Notes: generated from the letters alone by a model not told the origin. A DNA stretch of 43,998 bases from Richelia sp. CSU_2_1 (GCA_012034575.1 JAAUPF010000037.1:1-43998); one strand, 5' to 3'; counted from the first letter of the stretch, positions 8,796-17,380 are shown. Made by a program: numbers and translations.

Positions 8796-9656
8796 TTGAA
8801 AAACCAAAATTTGCAAAGCCTAACATCAGCGATCGCAGGAATTATTTTAGCAGTCCTGCTGCTCCTCGGCTTCAATTCTTTTGTCGTCATCAATCCGGGT
8901 GAAGCTGGAGTGGTTAGCATTTTAGGAAAAGCTAGGGATGGAGCTTTGTTAGAGGGATTTCACCTCAGACCCCCGCTGATATCCAAGGTAGATGTCTATG
9001 ATGTAACAGTGCAAAAATTTGAAGTTCCCGCCCAAAGTGCTACGAAAGACCTTCAAGATTTAAACGCTAGTTTTGCAATCAACTTTCGCCTCGATCCTGA
9101 GAGAATAGTTGATGTGAGGAGGACTCAAGGAACCTTGGAGAATATAGTCTCAAAGATTATTGCTCCGCAGACGCAAGAAGCTTTTAAAACAGCCGCTGCA
9201 TTGAGAACCGCCGAGCAATCTATTACTCAAAGAAGCGAACTGAAACGGGATTTTGATATGGCGCTGAAAGAAAGGTTGGCAAAGTATGATGTAATCGTAC
9301 TCGATACTAGCGTTGTCAACATTAGATTTTCCGAAGATTTTGCGAAAGCGGTTGAGGAAAAACAGGTAGCCGAACAGCGGGCGCAAAGGGCTGTTTACGT
9401 CGCTCAAGAAGCCGAACAACAGGCTCAAGCTGATATTAACCGCGCTCAAGGTAGAGCAGAAGCTCAAAGACTTTTAGCGGAAACTTTGAAGGCTCAAGGT
9501 GGCGAGTTAGTGCTGCAAAAAGAGTCGATTGAAGCTTGGAGAAGTGGCGGCGCACAAATGCCTAAAGTGCTAATTTTAGGCAACAATTCAAGTAGAGTTC
9601 CTTACATCTTTAATATGGGAGACATTCAGGAGGAGGGCGATCGCAAAAAAAGTTAG
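8796..9656 (+). CDS. prohibitin-family SPFH/Band 7 membrane protein
   Basis: A 286-residue SPFH protein. One N-terminal membrane anchor spans about residues 10-32 (AIAGIILAVLLLLGFNSFVV). The Band 7 domain with VINPGEAGVV follows. A long helical, Ala/Gln/Glu-rich region spans about residues 185-245 (VEEKQVAEQRAQRAVYVAQEAEQQ), which probably forms a coiled coil for ring assembly. Cyanobacterial homologues are placed in the plasma or thylakoid membrane, with roles in membrane organisation or protease control. The start is TTG at 8796, supported by AAAGGAG 9 bases upstream. An unusual start codon combined with a strong ribosome site could set a moderate translation level. Confidence 0.92.
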   Translation: MKNQNLQSLTSAIAGIILAVLLLLGFNSFVVINPGEAGVVSILGKARDGALLEGFHLRPPLISKVDVYDVTVQKFEVPAQSATKDLQDLNASFAINFRLDPERIVDVRRTQGTLENIVSKIIAPQTQEAFKTAAALRTAEQSITQRSELKRDFDMALKERLAKYDVIVLDTSVVNIRFSEDFAKAVEEKQVAEQRAQRAVYVAQEAEQQAQADINRAQGRAEAQRLLAETLKAQGGELVLQKESIEAWRSGGAQMPKVLILGNNSSRVPYIFNMGDIQEEGDRKKS

Positions 9657-9794
9657 GAGCAATTTAAAGTTACCGGAGTATGCTAAACTTCGGAAAGCTT
9701 AAATCTAGCGACAGATTCAAGTCTGTCGCATTCAAAGCACAGTCTGCAATTCACGCACCAACAGCACACTAATTTTAGGAAGCAAGGAGAAATC

Positions 9795-10214
9795 ATGACC
9801 CGCGCTATAATGGAAACCGACAAAGGCACGATAAATTTGGAACTGTTCGATGCGGATGCGCCCAACACAGTAAAGAATTTTGTTGACTTGGCAGAAAAAG
9901 GTTTTTACGATGGATTGACCTTTCACCGAGTGATTAATAATTTCATGATCCAAGGCGGCTGTCCGAAAGGCAATGGAACGGGCGGCCCCGGTTACAAAAT
10001 CAAGTGCGAAATCAATTCAAACAAACATTTGGCGGGAACTTTATCAATGGCTCACGCAGGCCCAGATACGGGCGGAAGCCAATTTTTTATTTGCCATTCT
10101 CCGCAGCGTCATTTAGATGGAGTTCACACGACTTTTGGCAAAACTGAGGACATGGATGTAGTCAATGCAATCCGCCAAGGCGATAAAATTTTGTCGCTCA
10201 AAATCGAGCATTAA
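9795..10214 (+). CDS. peptidyl-prolyl cis-trans isomerase, cyclophilin type
   Basis: A compact 139-residue single-domain cyclophilin without a signal peptide, so cytosolic. The catalytic core is clear: [14 protein letters not shown] with the active-site Arg, GGSQFFIC, and [11 protein letters not shown]. It accelerates proline isomerisation during folding. The size resembles short bacterial PpiB-type enzymes. The ATG is preceded by AAGGAGAAATC. A hairpin repeat follows the stop codon. Confidence 0.95.
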   Translation: MTRAIMETDKGTINLELFDADAPNTVKNFVDLAEKGFYDGLTFHRVINNFMIQGGCPKGNGTGGPGYKIKCEINSNKHLAGTLSMAHAGPDTGGSQFFICHSPQRHLDGVHTTFGKTEDMDVVNAIRQGDKILSLKIEH

Positions 10215-10227
10215 TTCTCAATAATTA

Positions 10228-10271
10228 GTTGCGCTTGCAGTAAGGGATTCAGTCCTGATTGCAAGTGCAAT
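10228..10271. terminator. hairpin downstream of the cyclophilin gene
   Basis: TTGCGCTTGCAG and TTGCAAGTGCAA type arms (about 10229-10240 and 10259-10270) form a long imperfect stem just after the stop. No T-run follows on the plus strand, so a terminator role is only possible. Confidence 0.4.
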
Positions 10272-10336
10272 ATCAATCATCATCCAGAGAATCATATAAT
10301 AGTTCTGTTGCCCGAATTTCTTCTTTATCTTCCTAA

Positions 10337-11170
10337 TTAAATTCCAATTGGCAGAAATTCGTCCGAGTTTACTTCAGACATCAGTTCCTTGTCGCTATTC
10401 TTCTGGCTAATTTGCAACCTCCGGCATCCTATTTGTAAATACTTTTCTTGTAATTCAATGGCAATTGACTGTCTTTTAAGCTGTTTGGCAACAAATGATG
10501 TTGTGAAACTTCCCGCAAATAAATCGAGTACAGTATCCCCCTCATTACTACTTGCTTTAATAATTCTTTCTAACAAAGATACTGGTTTCTGAGTTGGATG
10601 CTCCTCATACTCAGGCATACGATATCTGACTCTGGGAAACTCCCAGACATTACCGGGAACTTTTTCAGAATTATATACTGATGGTGTAGACTTTCTATAG
10701 TCAATTAGTTTTCTCACAGCTCCGGTTTTTGCCTCCACCAGAATATCTGAGGAATTAAATATATAATTTCGTTTGTCTTTGACGCAATATAAAATTGGTT
10801 CGTACAGAGAACCGTAATGTTTTTTTGCTTGTACGCCTGAGCTATCATAATACCATACTATTCGAGAAAGAATTGTTAGTCGATCGCGCAAATACAAATC
10901 AAAATAAGGCATACTTTGAGTTGACGCCATCAGATACAAGCTGCCGTTAGCTTTGAGCTTGTTAATACATAAGTTCAACCAACTATAACTCCATTCTAAA
11001 TAATCACTTTCTACTTTCCACTGGTCTTTAAAACCATTGAAGTCTTTACCAATATTATAGGGGGGGTCGGCAAAAATCAAATCGATCGAATTATCTTCTA
11101 TTTCACTTTCCAGCACTTCTAACACATCTCCTAAAATCAGCTTGTGTCCGCCACATTCAAATATTTTCAT
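10337..11170 (-). CDS. yhdJ: YhdJ-type adenine-specific DNA methyltransferase (orphan)
   Basis: Beta-class N6-adenine DNA methyltransferase. The catalytic motif IV DPPYNIGKDF is at residues 35-44 and precedes the SAM-binding motif DLFAGSFTTSFVA at 216-228. Between them lie SRIVWYYDSSGVQAKKHYGS and VPGNVWEFPRVRYRMPEYEEHPTQKP, which are hallmarks of the E. coli YhdJ family. That enzyme methylates ATGCAT and has no partner nuclease. The gene stands alone here with no restriction gene next to it, consistent with an orphan regulatory methylase. The target in this organism is inference. Confidence 0.88.
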   Translation of the reverse strand: MKIFECGGHKLILGDVLEVLESEIEDNSIDLIFADPPYNIGKDFNGFKDQWKVESDYLEWSYSWLNLCINKLKANGSLYLMASTQSMPYFDLYLRDRLTILSRIVWYYDSSGVQAKKHYGSLYEPILYCVKDKRNYIFNSSDILVEAKTGAVRKLIDYRKSTPSVYNSEKVPGNVWEFPRVRYRMPEYEEHPTQKPVSLLERIIKASSNEGDTVLDLFAGSFTTSFVAKQLKRQSIAIELQEKYLQIGCRRLQISQKNSDKELMSEVNSDEFLPIGI

Positions 11171-11301
11171 TCAGCACAACCTCTATTAATTAATATTTTA
11201 TCTTAGCAAGTATAGCAAAATATTCCCTACAAATATCACGACTTTCATGTTAGTAATGCAGGCTATAAAGCAATTACCAATTCCCTCCGCAACGCTCGGC
11301 C

Positions 11302-11361
11302 CATTACCAATTACCAATTACCAATTACCAATTACCAATTACCAATTACCAATTACCAATT
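11302..11361. repeat. AATTACC heptamer STRR
   Basis: Eight or so tandem copies of AATTACC lie between the methyltransferase start at 11170 and the RlmL-type stop at 11377. They are downstream of the latter gene in its direction of transcription. Confidence 0.9.
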
Positions 11362-11376
11362 TCCAAAACCCTATAT

Positions 11377-12501
11377 TCAATACAGTTCGTACTTGAGCAA
11401 AGTACAGGGAATCGACCCGTTAAAAACTTGAATTCGCCGCGATGTCCTCAATCCCACTTTTTTAGCCAGTTCCTTATTTCCGGTCAAAATAAACGCATTC
11501 CAACCTTTAAATCGCTGCTTAAAAATATCCCCCAACATCTTGTACAAATCGCCCAATTCGTTCGCATCTCCCAGCCTTTCTCCGTAGGGAGGATTGCAAA
11601 TCAAAACGCCCCTATCTGCTGGTGCTTCCAATTGGGATAACTCGGTTTGAGCAAACTGAATCTTGTCGGAAATACCCGCTTGCTGCGCGTTGGTGCGAGC
11701 TTGAGCTATCATATCAGCATCTCGATCGCACCCGGCAATTATCTCTTTAAGCTCGGATAGTTCGCTATTCTCCGCTTCCGCCCACAATTTATCCCACAAA
11801 GGTTCGTCAAAGTCCCGCCAATTCATAAATCCAAACTTTTCTCGAAACAATCCCGGTGCAATATTCAAAGCCTTTAAACTAGCTTCTAAAGGTAAAGTTC
11901 CCGAGCCGCACATGGGATCTAAAAATGGCAAATCCGGCGTCCATTCTGCCATTTCTAACAAAGCAGCAGCTAGCGTTTCTTTGAGCGGAGCAAATCCCAC
12001 CGCAGGCCGGTATCCGCGTCGGTGCAAACTGCCGCCGGAACTGTCTAAACTTAGAATACCTACGTCTTGATGGATGTGAATGTTAATTAGCAAATCTGGA
12101 TTGTTGATATCGACGCTGGAACGTTGATTAAATAAATCGCGCTGTTGGTCGGCGATCGCATTTTTGACTTGCAATGCTGTATAGTGAGTGTGATTCAATT
12201 TTTCGTTGCCACCGGTGCAATTTACTGCTAGCGTATTGTCGGGAGTTAAGTATTCGTCCCAAGGAATGTTTTGCACTTCGCGGTACAACATATCGGCGTT
12301 GGAACACCGAAATTTGGCGATGGGAACTAGCACTCGAAAAATTGTTCTCGACCACAGATTGACGCGGTACAATAAAGTTCGATCGCCCGCAAAGTAAACT
12401 CCTGTAAAATCTGGCTCGACATCCTCCGCTCCCAATTGTTCTAATTCTTGGGCGGCAATTGTTTCTAATCCGCGAGCAACTGTGGCAAAGTATTGATTCA
12501 T
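11377..12501 (-). CDS. THUMP-domain 23S rRNA guanine-N2 methyltransferase (RlmL/Trm14-like)
   Basis: A 374-residue class I SAM-dependent RNA methyltransferase with an N-terminal ferredoxin-like/THUMP region (MNQYFATVARGLETIAAQEL). SAM motif I is LDPMCGSGTLPLEA and catalytic motif IV is NPPYGERLG, the RlmL N-terminal-half type that makes m2G in 23S rRNA. The frame is open 57 bases further upstream to 12558, but that extension is the translated heptamer repeat (LLPSSFFLLPSSF). The conserved MNQYFATVARG start at 12501 is therefore chosen. The repeat then fills the 5' leader, and no normal Shine-Dalgarno is needed from it since GGAAG units themselves are purine-rich. Confidence 0.9.
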   Translation of the reverse strand: MNQYFATVARGLETIAAQELEQLGAEDVEPDFTGVYFAGDRTLLYRVNLWSRTIFRVLVPIAKFRCSNADMLYREVQNIPWDEYLTPDNTLAVNCTGGNEKLNHTHYTALQVKNAIADQQRDLFNQRSSVDINNPDLLINIHIHQDVGILSLDSSGGSLHRRGYRPAVGFAPLKETLAAALLEMAEWTPDLPFLDPMCGSGTLPLEASLKALNIAPGLFREKFGFMNWRDFDEPLWDKLWAEAENSELSELKEIIAGCDRDADMIAQARTNAQQAGISDKIQFAQTELSQLEAPADRGVLICNPPYGERLGDANELGDLYKMLGDIFKQRFKGWNAFILTGNKELAKKVGLRTSRRIQVFNGSIPCTLLKYELY

Positions 12502-12504
12502 TAT

Positions 12505-12546
12505 GAAGGAAGAAGGAAGAAGGAAGAAGGAAGAAGGAAGAAGGAA
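12505..12546. repeat. GAAGGAA heptamer STRR in the leader of the RlmL-type gene
   Basis: Six tandem heptamers lie immediately upstream of the minus-strand start codon at 12501. On the coding strand they read as TTCCTTC units, so they do not supply a Shine-Dalgarno sequence. They create a spurious N-terminal extension in the open frame. Confidence 0.9.
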
Positions 12547-13001
12547 CAGAAGTTCCAATCTAAATATTAGCTGCTTTTCGCCTCCACCGCCGCCAAAAAT
12601 ACTCTATCTTAAGGTAGATGCGGTAGATCGTCAAGATTGCTATTAGTGAGATCTCTTTATCGACTAACGATCGCCCCTATAGCTGCCTGCTGTCAAGGGC
12701 GATCGGTCTCGCCAAGACGCCACCAACCTCCAACGCCTTGCTGTATAAGGAATTTACATCTATTGACCGACTGAGATGACAATTTTGAGCCGGGGCAATT
12801 CGGTCAAGCTTCTTGAAAAGTATTCCTAATTACTTGCACAACTTATTGACTTCGTGTTAGGCTGCTACTCAAAGTTGAAAATTCAATCCCTAACATCCAA
12901 GTCAGGGAATCAGTGCTGGACTGCCTGCACGATTAGGATTTGTACCAGTCCTGAGAATATTCAACTCAACGGGTGTACTACAATAATAATCGGAGACAAT
13001 C
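12547..13001. promoter_or_regulatory. gene-free leader region upstream of the 50-aa peptide gene
   Basis: About 450 bases hold no supported gene. The region is bounded by divergent genes and must contain the promoters of the RlmL-type gene and of the peptide gene. GGAG at 12992-12995 lies 6 bases before the peptide ATG. The inverted pair GACTGCC-like/CCAGTCC near 12918-12945 is weak. No known riboswitch was recognised. Confidence 0.4.
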
Positions 13002-13154
13002 ATGTCAACAAAAATCAACGGCTCCGCTCTCAAACTGTCTCGCGCTAGCAAAATCCAGGTAGAAGTCAAGGAAATTGCCAAGCACGCCACAGCGAAAAAC
13101 ATCTCTGCTCATCTTAATGTTGATGCTGATGGCAGCGATGTTAGCAATGAGTAA
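13002..13154 (+). CDS. 50-residue peptide, candidate substrate or precursor of the adjacent hydroxylase
   Basis: A short gene with ATG at 13002, GGAGACAATC directly upstream and TAA at 13152. The peptide starts MSTKINGSALKLSRASK. It has a basic, amphipathic middle (VEVKEIAKHATAK) and an acidic, polar tail NVDADGSDVSNE. There is no membrane segment, no Cys and no known family that I recognise. The leader-plus-contrasting-tail layout, the good ribosome site and the position 155 bases before a JmjC/Cupin_4 oxygenase suggest a ribosomally made, post-translationally modified peptide. This is inference. His29, His37, Asn33, Asn39 and the Asp residues are possible hydroxylation sites. Confidence 0.55.
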   Translation: MSTKINGSALKLSRASKIQVEVKEIAKHATAKNISAHLNVDADGSDVSNE

Positions 13155-13240
13155 TTGCAGGTTTTTCCGTTAAACTTTGCATCCCCAAGCAAGCAGTGAT
13201 AGATTTTATCCTTGCTTGCGGGAAACGTCAATTCTGAAAA

Positions 13241-13268
13241 AGGGCAGGTGTAAAGCATTGCCCTATTT
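13241..13268 (+). terminator. possible attenuator between the peptide gene and the hydroxylase
   Basis: AGGGCA (13241-13246) pairs with TGCCCT (13259-13264) and is followed by ATTTTAT. A second inverted pair, AAGCAAG-CTTGCTT (about 13186-13217), lies upstream. A leaky terminator here would give more peptide mRNA than enzyme mRNA, as in many precursor-peptide operons. The stem is short, so the call is tentative. Confidence 0.4.
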
Positions 13269-13309
13269 TATCACAGTCAAAAATTATTGAGAAAAATTAT
13301 CAACTTAAT

Positions 13310-14461
13310 ATGCGATCGCTCGCAAACCTCCTCCAACCCTACGATATCGAAGATTTTCTAGATTGCAACTGGACAAACAAAGCAGTTGCGATTCCCGGTG
13401 CAGGGAAAAAAGATTTTACACGCCTGTTTTCCTGGCAAAAACTTAACTACCTCCTCAACTTTCACCAGTTAAAATATCCCGACATTCGCCTAGCAGTAGC
13501 AGGAAAAGTTCTCGAAGAAAGTGCCAATGACAATCTCAGCAAATTCTGCCAGTCGGGAGCAACTTTAATTATCAATCGAGTCCACAAACTAATTCCAGAA
13601 GTCGCTGAATTTGCAGCAGAATTAAAAGCAGATTTAGGTTATTCCAACCAAGTAAACGCCTACTGTTCCTGGCCCGAAAAACAAGGCTTTGCTACCCACT
13701 ACGACACCCACGAAGTTTTCATCTTGCAAACAGACGGCATCAAGCAGTGGTATGTATTTGAGGACACGATTAAGTATCCCCTACCAGACCAAAAATCCTC
13801 TACTTTTCCGCCGCCAGAAACCGCAGCATATTTAAGCTGCATCCTCCACCCCGGAGATGTGCTTTACATACCGCGCGGGCATTGGCATTATGCAGTTGCT
13901 TCCGAGGAACCCTCGCTGCATTTAACCTTAGGAATTCACTGCAAAACTGGAATTGACTTTTTAGAATGGTTGGCGGGCGAATTGCGGCAGCAACCCGAGT
14001 GGCGCAAAAGTTTGCCGCTGCGAATAAATAATGCAGATTCTCTAAATGCAAATGTCAATCATTTAATTACCGAATTGCACCGCTACACGAACAGTAAAAA
14101 TCTGGGCGAAGAGTACAGCAATTACCTCGACAGCTTGGGAAAACCAGTTGCCAAATACTCTTTCCCCTATCAAGCAGGATTCAACATTTTTCCCTGCGGC
14201 ATTCACACTAAATTTAGAATTCCCAAGTTTCAGCGGGTGAGAATTAGCGACTTGCCCGACGGGTGCGGCTGCAAAATTGTAGTGGGAGAGAAAGAAGTTT
14301 CTCTCAGAGGAGTAACGGCTAAATTTGCGGACAATTTATTCAGTACGGATTTTTTTACAGGAGAAGATGCTATGGATTGGTTGCCGGATTACGATTGGGA
14401 AATCGATGTCATGCCTCTTTTATCGAGGCTAGTAGTTGACGGAATAATTTTTGTTAGTTAA
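13310..14461 (+). CDS. JmjC/Cupin_4 2-oxoglutarate oxygenase (RoxA/ribosomal-oxygenase-like)
   Basis: A 383-residue Fe(II)/2-oxoglutarate-dependent hydroxylase of the Cupin_4 type, the family of bacterial RoxA and eukaryotic MINA53/NO66, which hydroxylate Arg or His in ribosomal proteins. The iron ligands are visible: His130 and Asp132 in GFATHYDTHEVF and His193 in LYIPRGHWHYAV. A C-terminal winged-helix-like region follows, ending LLSRLVVDGIIFVS. The start is ATG at 13310, inside a HIP1 site, with only a weak upstream purine run. The gene follows a 50-aa peptide gene and precedes a sucrase/ferredoxin-like gene. The substrate could be the peptide, a ribosomal protein or another protein. Confidence 0.85.
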   Translation: MRSLANLLQPYDIEDFLDCNWTNKAVAIPGAGKKDFTRLFSWQKLNYLLNFHQLKYPDIRLAVAGKVLEESANDNLSKFCQSGATLIINRVHKLIPEVAEFAAELKADLGYSNQVNAYCSWPEKQGFATHYDTHEVFILQTDGIKQWYVFEDTIKYPLPDQKSSTFPPPETAAYLSCILHPGDVLYIPRGHWHYAVASEEPSLHLTLGIHCKTGIDFLEWLAGELRQQPEWRKSLPLRINNADSLNANVNHLITELHRYTNSKNLGEEYSNYLDSLGKPVAKYSFPYQAGFNIFPCGIHTKFRIPKFQRVRISDLPDGCGCKIVVGEKEVSLRGVTAKFADNLFSTDFFTGEDAMDWLPDYDWEIDVMPLLSRLVVDGIIFVS

Positions 14462-14651
14462 AACAGTTGATAGTGGATAGTTGACAGTTGACAGTCGATC
14501 GACCGATCGACCGATCGCAAGTCAAAAATCGTTGAACAGCGTACTTTTTACGGGTTTTCAATTGCTTGACTGCTATAGCTGTTATCAATGGGTTGCATTA
14601 AATGGGTTGTAAAAAACACAATTTCTGAAATCATCTAATGAGGTAAAAACA

Positions 14652-15676
14652 ATGGATAAGTTTTTTTGTGCTGATGCTTCTAAATGCGCTGAAGAAGATA
14701 TTATCGGCAGCGGCAGCAATTACCAAACTTACGTACTGATTGAATGTTGCTTGCCTTGGGAATATGAAGCTTTTAACTCGAAAACAGTTCCCCAAAATCT
14801 CAGGGATTTGGTAGAAGAAGTAGAACACGCACAACAAAAGATTCGTTTTTTACTGATAACTAACGACACAACTCATAAATGTGCGGAACATCGCAAAGTC
14901 CTGATTTATCACAACAAAAATCAAGAACTTTTTGGCGGTTATGAAAAGCGTGAATTTAATGCAGATAGCATTGACAAAGTAGCGGGAATTGTCAGAAGCT
15001 ATCTAGCTGGAGAAATGCCGGAGGGCGAAATTATTGACAACCAGACAACTAGAGATATTTTGATTTGCACTCACGGCAGTCACGATACCTGTTGTGCGAG
15101 ATACGGAAATCCTTTTTACGCTGGAGCAAAAGCTTTAGTTTCCGAGTTAGAATTGAGCAACGTTCGCCTGTGGAAATCCAGCCACTTTGGAGGACACCGC
15201 TTTGCACCGACGGCGATTGACTTGCCGGATGGCAGGTATTACGGAAATCTCGATCGCCCTTCGTTCCAATCTATTTTAACCCGAACCGGCGATATCGAAT
15301 GCCTGAATAAAGTTTATCGAGGTTGGGGAATTTTGCCAACTCCCATTCAGGTTTTAGAAAGAGAATTGATGCTGCGCTACGGGTGGGATTGGTTCGATTA
15401 TAAAGTAGCGGGGTGCATAGTCGATCGACCCAGCGAAAATGAGGTTTTTTGGCGGAAATAACTTTTGAAACAGCAGACGGCACCTATACCTTCAGGGCAA
15501 ATTTAGTTAAAGATGCAGCGAAAACCATCCGACTGAAAGGTTCTTGCGGTGCAAAAAAAGAATCGGAATTTGTCAAGTATTCTGTAGAAAGTCTCTACTT
15601 TTACTCTAAAAAATCCGAGCAAAAGTTTGGTGTTTATCCTGCAGGTTTGCAGCCAATATTGCTTGAGGCAGTGTGA
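14652..15676 (+). pseudogene. sucrase/ferredoxin-like (thioredoxin-fold [2Fe-2S]) protein with a frameshift
   Basis: Member of the sucrase/ferredoxin-like family, a thioredoxin-like [2Fe-2S] fold. Cluster-ligand cysteines are expected in CTHGSHDTCCARYG, followed by the family motif SSHFGGHRFAPT. The first frame (14652-15461) ends in a false FWRK tail. The second (used from about 15449 to 15676) continues with AEITFETADGTYTF, the expected C-terminal domain. One extra T in the six-T run at 15445-15450 restores 342 codons with the stop. The loss may be an assembly error, real decay or, less likely, a site of minus-one slippage. The ATG has AATGAGG upstream. As a neighbour of the JmjC gene, an electron-supply role is possible but unproven. 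Confidence 0.8.
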
Positions 15677-15720
15677 TTTTAAATGTAGCAAATTCACGAA
15701 GGATTTGTGCAAAAATTGCG

Positions 15721-15770
15721 TGAGGACTTTAGTTTGCCGCATCTTGCGAACTAAACTCCTTACTACAAAC
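15721..15770. repeat. AGGACTTTAGTTT hairpin between convergent genes
   Basis: Arms AGGACTTTAGTTTGC (15723-15737) and GCGAACTAAACTCCT (15746-15760) pair at 13 of 15 positions and are followed by TACTACAAACCG and a T-run. It may end transcription of both the sucrase/ferredoxin-like gene and menE. The TACTACAAA tail links it to the repeats at 19778-19845 and 26916-26945. Confidence 0.6.
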
Positions 15771-15798
15771 CGTTTTTATTGTGGGGAATTGACATAAA

Positions 15799-17283
15799 TT
15801 ATATCGATCGTCCGGTTGACATTGCGGCAAGTTCGTGCAATTGTTTGCGGTTGATTTTCCCTTGAGAATTTCGCGGCAACTGTGCCACTTCAACCCAATA
15901 TTTCGGTCGCTTAAATTTGCTAAGTTTATCTTCTATAGCCCTTTGCAAAGCCGTGACGGTAACTTGAGAATTGGCGGGAACGTAAACTGCTGTTACTGCT
16001 TGACCCCAATGTTTGTCCGGCAAACCAATAGTGCAGATATCAGCAACTAAATCAGTCGATCGAATGGCGGCTTCGACTTCGATCGGAAATACATTTTCGC
16101 CACCTGTAATGATTTTATCACTGTTGCGCCCGACGATATTTAAAAAGTTATTTTTGTCAAAAAATCCTAAATCATCTAATTGCAAGTATTCGCTACTTCT
16201 CCAAATTTCTGGATAATAACCCAAAGCTAAAGATTTAGCATTTATGCAAATATTGCCTGTTTCATTATAACTCAATATTTCACCATTTTCACCGCAAATT
16301 GTAACTTTAGCGTGGGGTAAAATTTGACCGGAACTGTGATTACCTGCTAAGAAATCTCCCGGTTTTAGTGTAGCAATTTGCGAGGCAGTTTCAGTCATGC
16401 CATAAGTTAACGCTAATTTAATTTGATAATTTCTCGCTGTTGCTAAAAGTTCCGGCCAAGCTGGAGCACCGCCCAAAAGTACGGTATGAAATCGAGATAA
16501 CCAATTAGCTGTATCTGGATTTTGCAGCAAGCGTTGCAGTTGAGTTGGCACTAGGGAAATAAAGAATTCTTCAGGTTCTATCTCGCATTTTCCCCCTGTT
16601 TCTAGCGATTTAAAAGACTTAGTTGCCAGTTTTCCAGAAGTAGTAAAGGAACGCAATAACTGCATTAAACCGCTGACATGATACAGGGGCAATACGCAAA
16701 ATGAGTTAATTTGCCAAATGTGAAAATATTCTTGAAAACCTCGTACCGATGCTGTCAGAGTTTCCCAAGTGTGGACAGCAAATCGAATTTTTCCCGATGA
16801 ACCGCCCGTGGGAATCATAATTAATGGTAATTGGGAATTGGGAATTGGGAATTGGGAATCGGTAATCGGTAATTGATAATTGGTAATTGGTAATTTTGGA
16901 TGATTTTTATAGTTGTTGAAGGGAGGTGCGATCGAATTGATTTCAGCTAAATTTTGCAGTGCAGATTTACCCAGAATTCTGTCGGGCTGGATTAAGTCAA
17001 AAACTTGCTGCCATTCTTGTTGTACCCAGTTAGGATTGCACAGGAAAATCTGACATTTGGTGGCACAAGCGGCGATAAAACTGGCAATAAAGTTGATTGG
17101 TTCTGGTTCAGAAAGGCAAACTTTTGGTGCGCCGGTATTACCGATTTTAGTTAGTTCTCGAACTTGTCTTTCGATTTTTAATAAAAGTTCGCTGCTGTCG
17201 CAACCGATGAGCCAATTTTCAGGCAATTTGGATGCAATTTCTAGAATATTTGCTGCGATATTTTCTGTCATAGATGCTGTCAC
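15799..17283 (-). CDS. menE: 2-succinylbenzoate-CoA ligase
   Basis: ATP-dependent acyl-CoA synthetase that activates o-succinylbenzoate in phylloquinone synthesis. The AMP-binding P-loop MIPTGGSSGKIRF, the motif ALTYGMTETASQ and the C-terminal hinge DKIITGGENVFPIEVE are intact, with the terminal catalytic Lys in SQGKINRKQL. It is 494 residues from ATG 17283 (17271 is also possible). A run of about 25 residues just before the P-loop ([20 protein letters not shown]) is translated heptamer repeat, so the linker there has been lengthened. It is last in the minus-strand series menA-orf82-menH-menC-menE and is separated from menC by a hairpin. Confidence 0.93.
   Translation of the reverse strand: MTASMTENIAANILEIASKLPENWLIGCDSSELLLKIERQVRELTKIGNTGAPKVCLSEPEPINFIASFIAACATKCQIFLCNPNWVQQEWQQVFDLIQPDRILGKSALQNLAEINSIAPPFNNYKNHPKLPITNYQLPITDSQFPIPNSQLPLIMIPTGGSSGKIRFAVHTWETLTASVRGFQEYFHIWQINSFCVLPLYHVSGLMQLLRSFTTSGKLATKSFKSLETGGKCEIEPEEFFISLVPTQLQRLLQNPDTANWLSRFHTVLLGGAPAWPELLATARNYQIKLALTYGMTETASQIATLKPGDFLAGNHSSGQILPHAKVTICGENGEILSYNETGNICINAKSLALGYYPEIWRSSEYLQLDDLGFFDKNNFLNIVGRNSDKIITGGENVFPIEVEAAIRSTDLVADICTIGLPDKHWGQAVTAVYVPANSQVTVTALQRAIEDKLSKFKRPKYWVEVAQLPRNSQGKINRKQLHELAAMSTGRSI
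16823..16895. repeat. GGGAATT/GGTAATT heptamer STRR inside menE
   Basis: About ten near-tandem heptamers lie within the menE reading frame. The period of 7 is not a multiple of 3, yet the total keeps the frame open and encodes a Pro/Asn/Ser/Gln-rich linker. The same heptamer type occurs at 33811-33880, outside a gene. Confidence 0.85.
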
Positions 17284-17380
17284 TGTATTTCTGAAATTAA
17301 AAGTCGAATTCTGGCGTTTGATATTTATACCAAATCCGGGTATCGTACTCCCTTTATCATTCGGCGATTGAAATCGCTTT

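Noticed and set aside
12854..13048. Open frame of 64 aa overlapping the 50-aa peptide gene in another frame
   Set aside because: No ribosome site, Cys/Thr-rich random composition, and it overlaps the better supported peptide frame.
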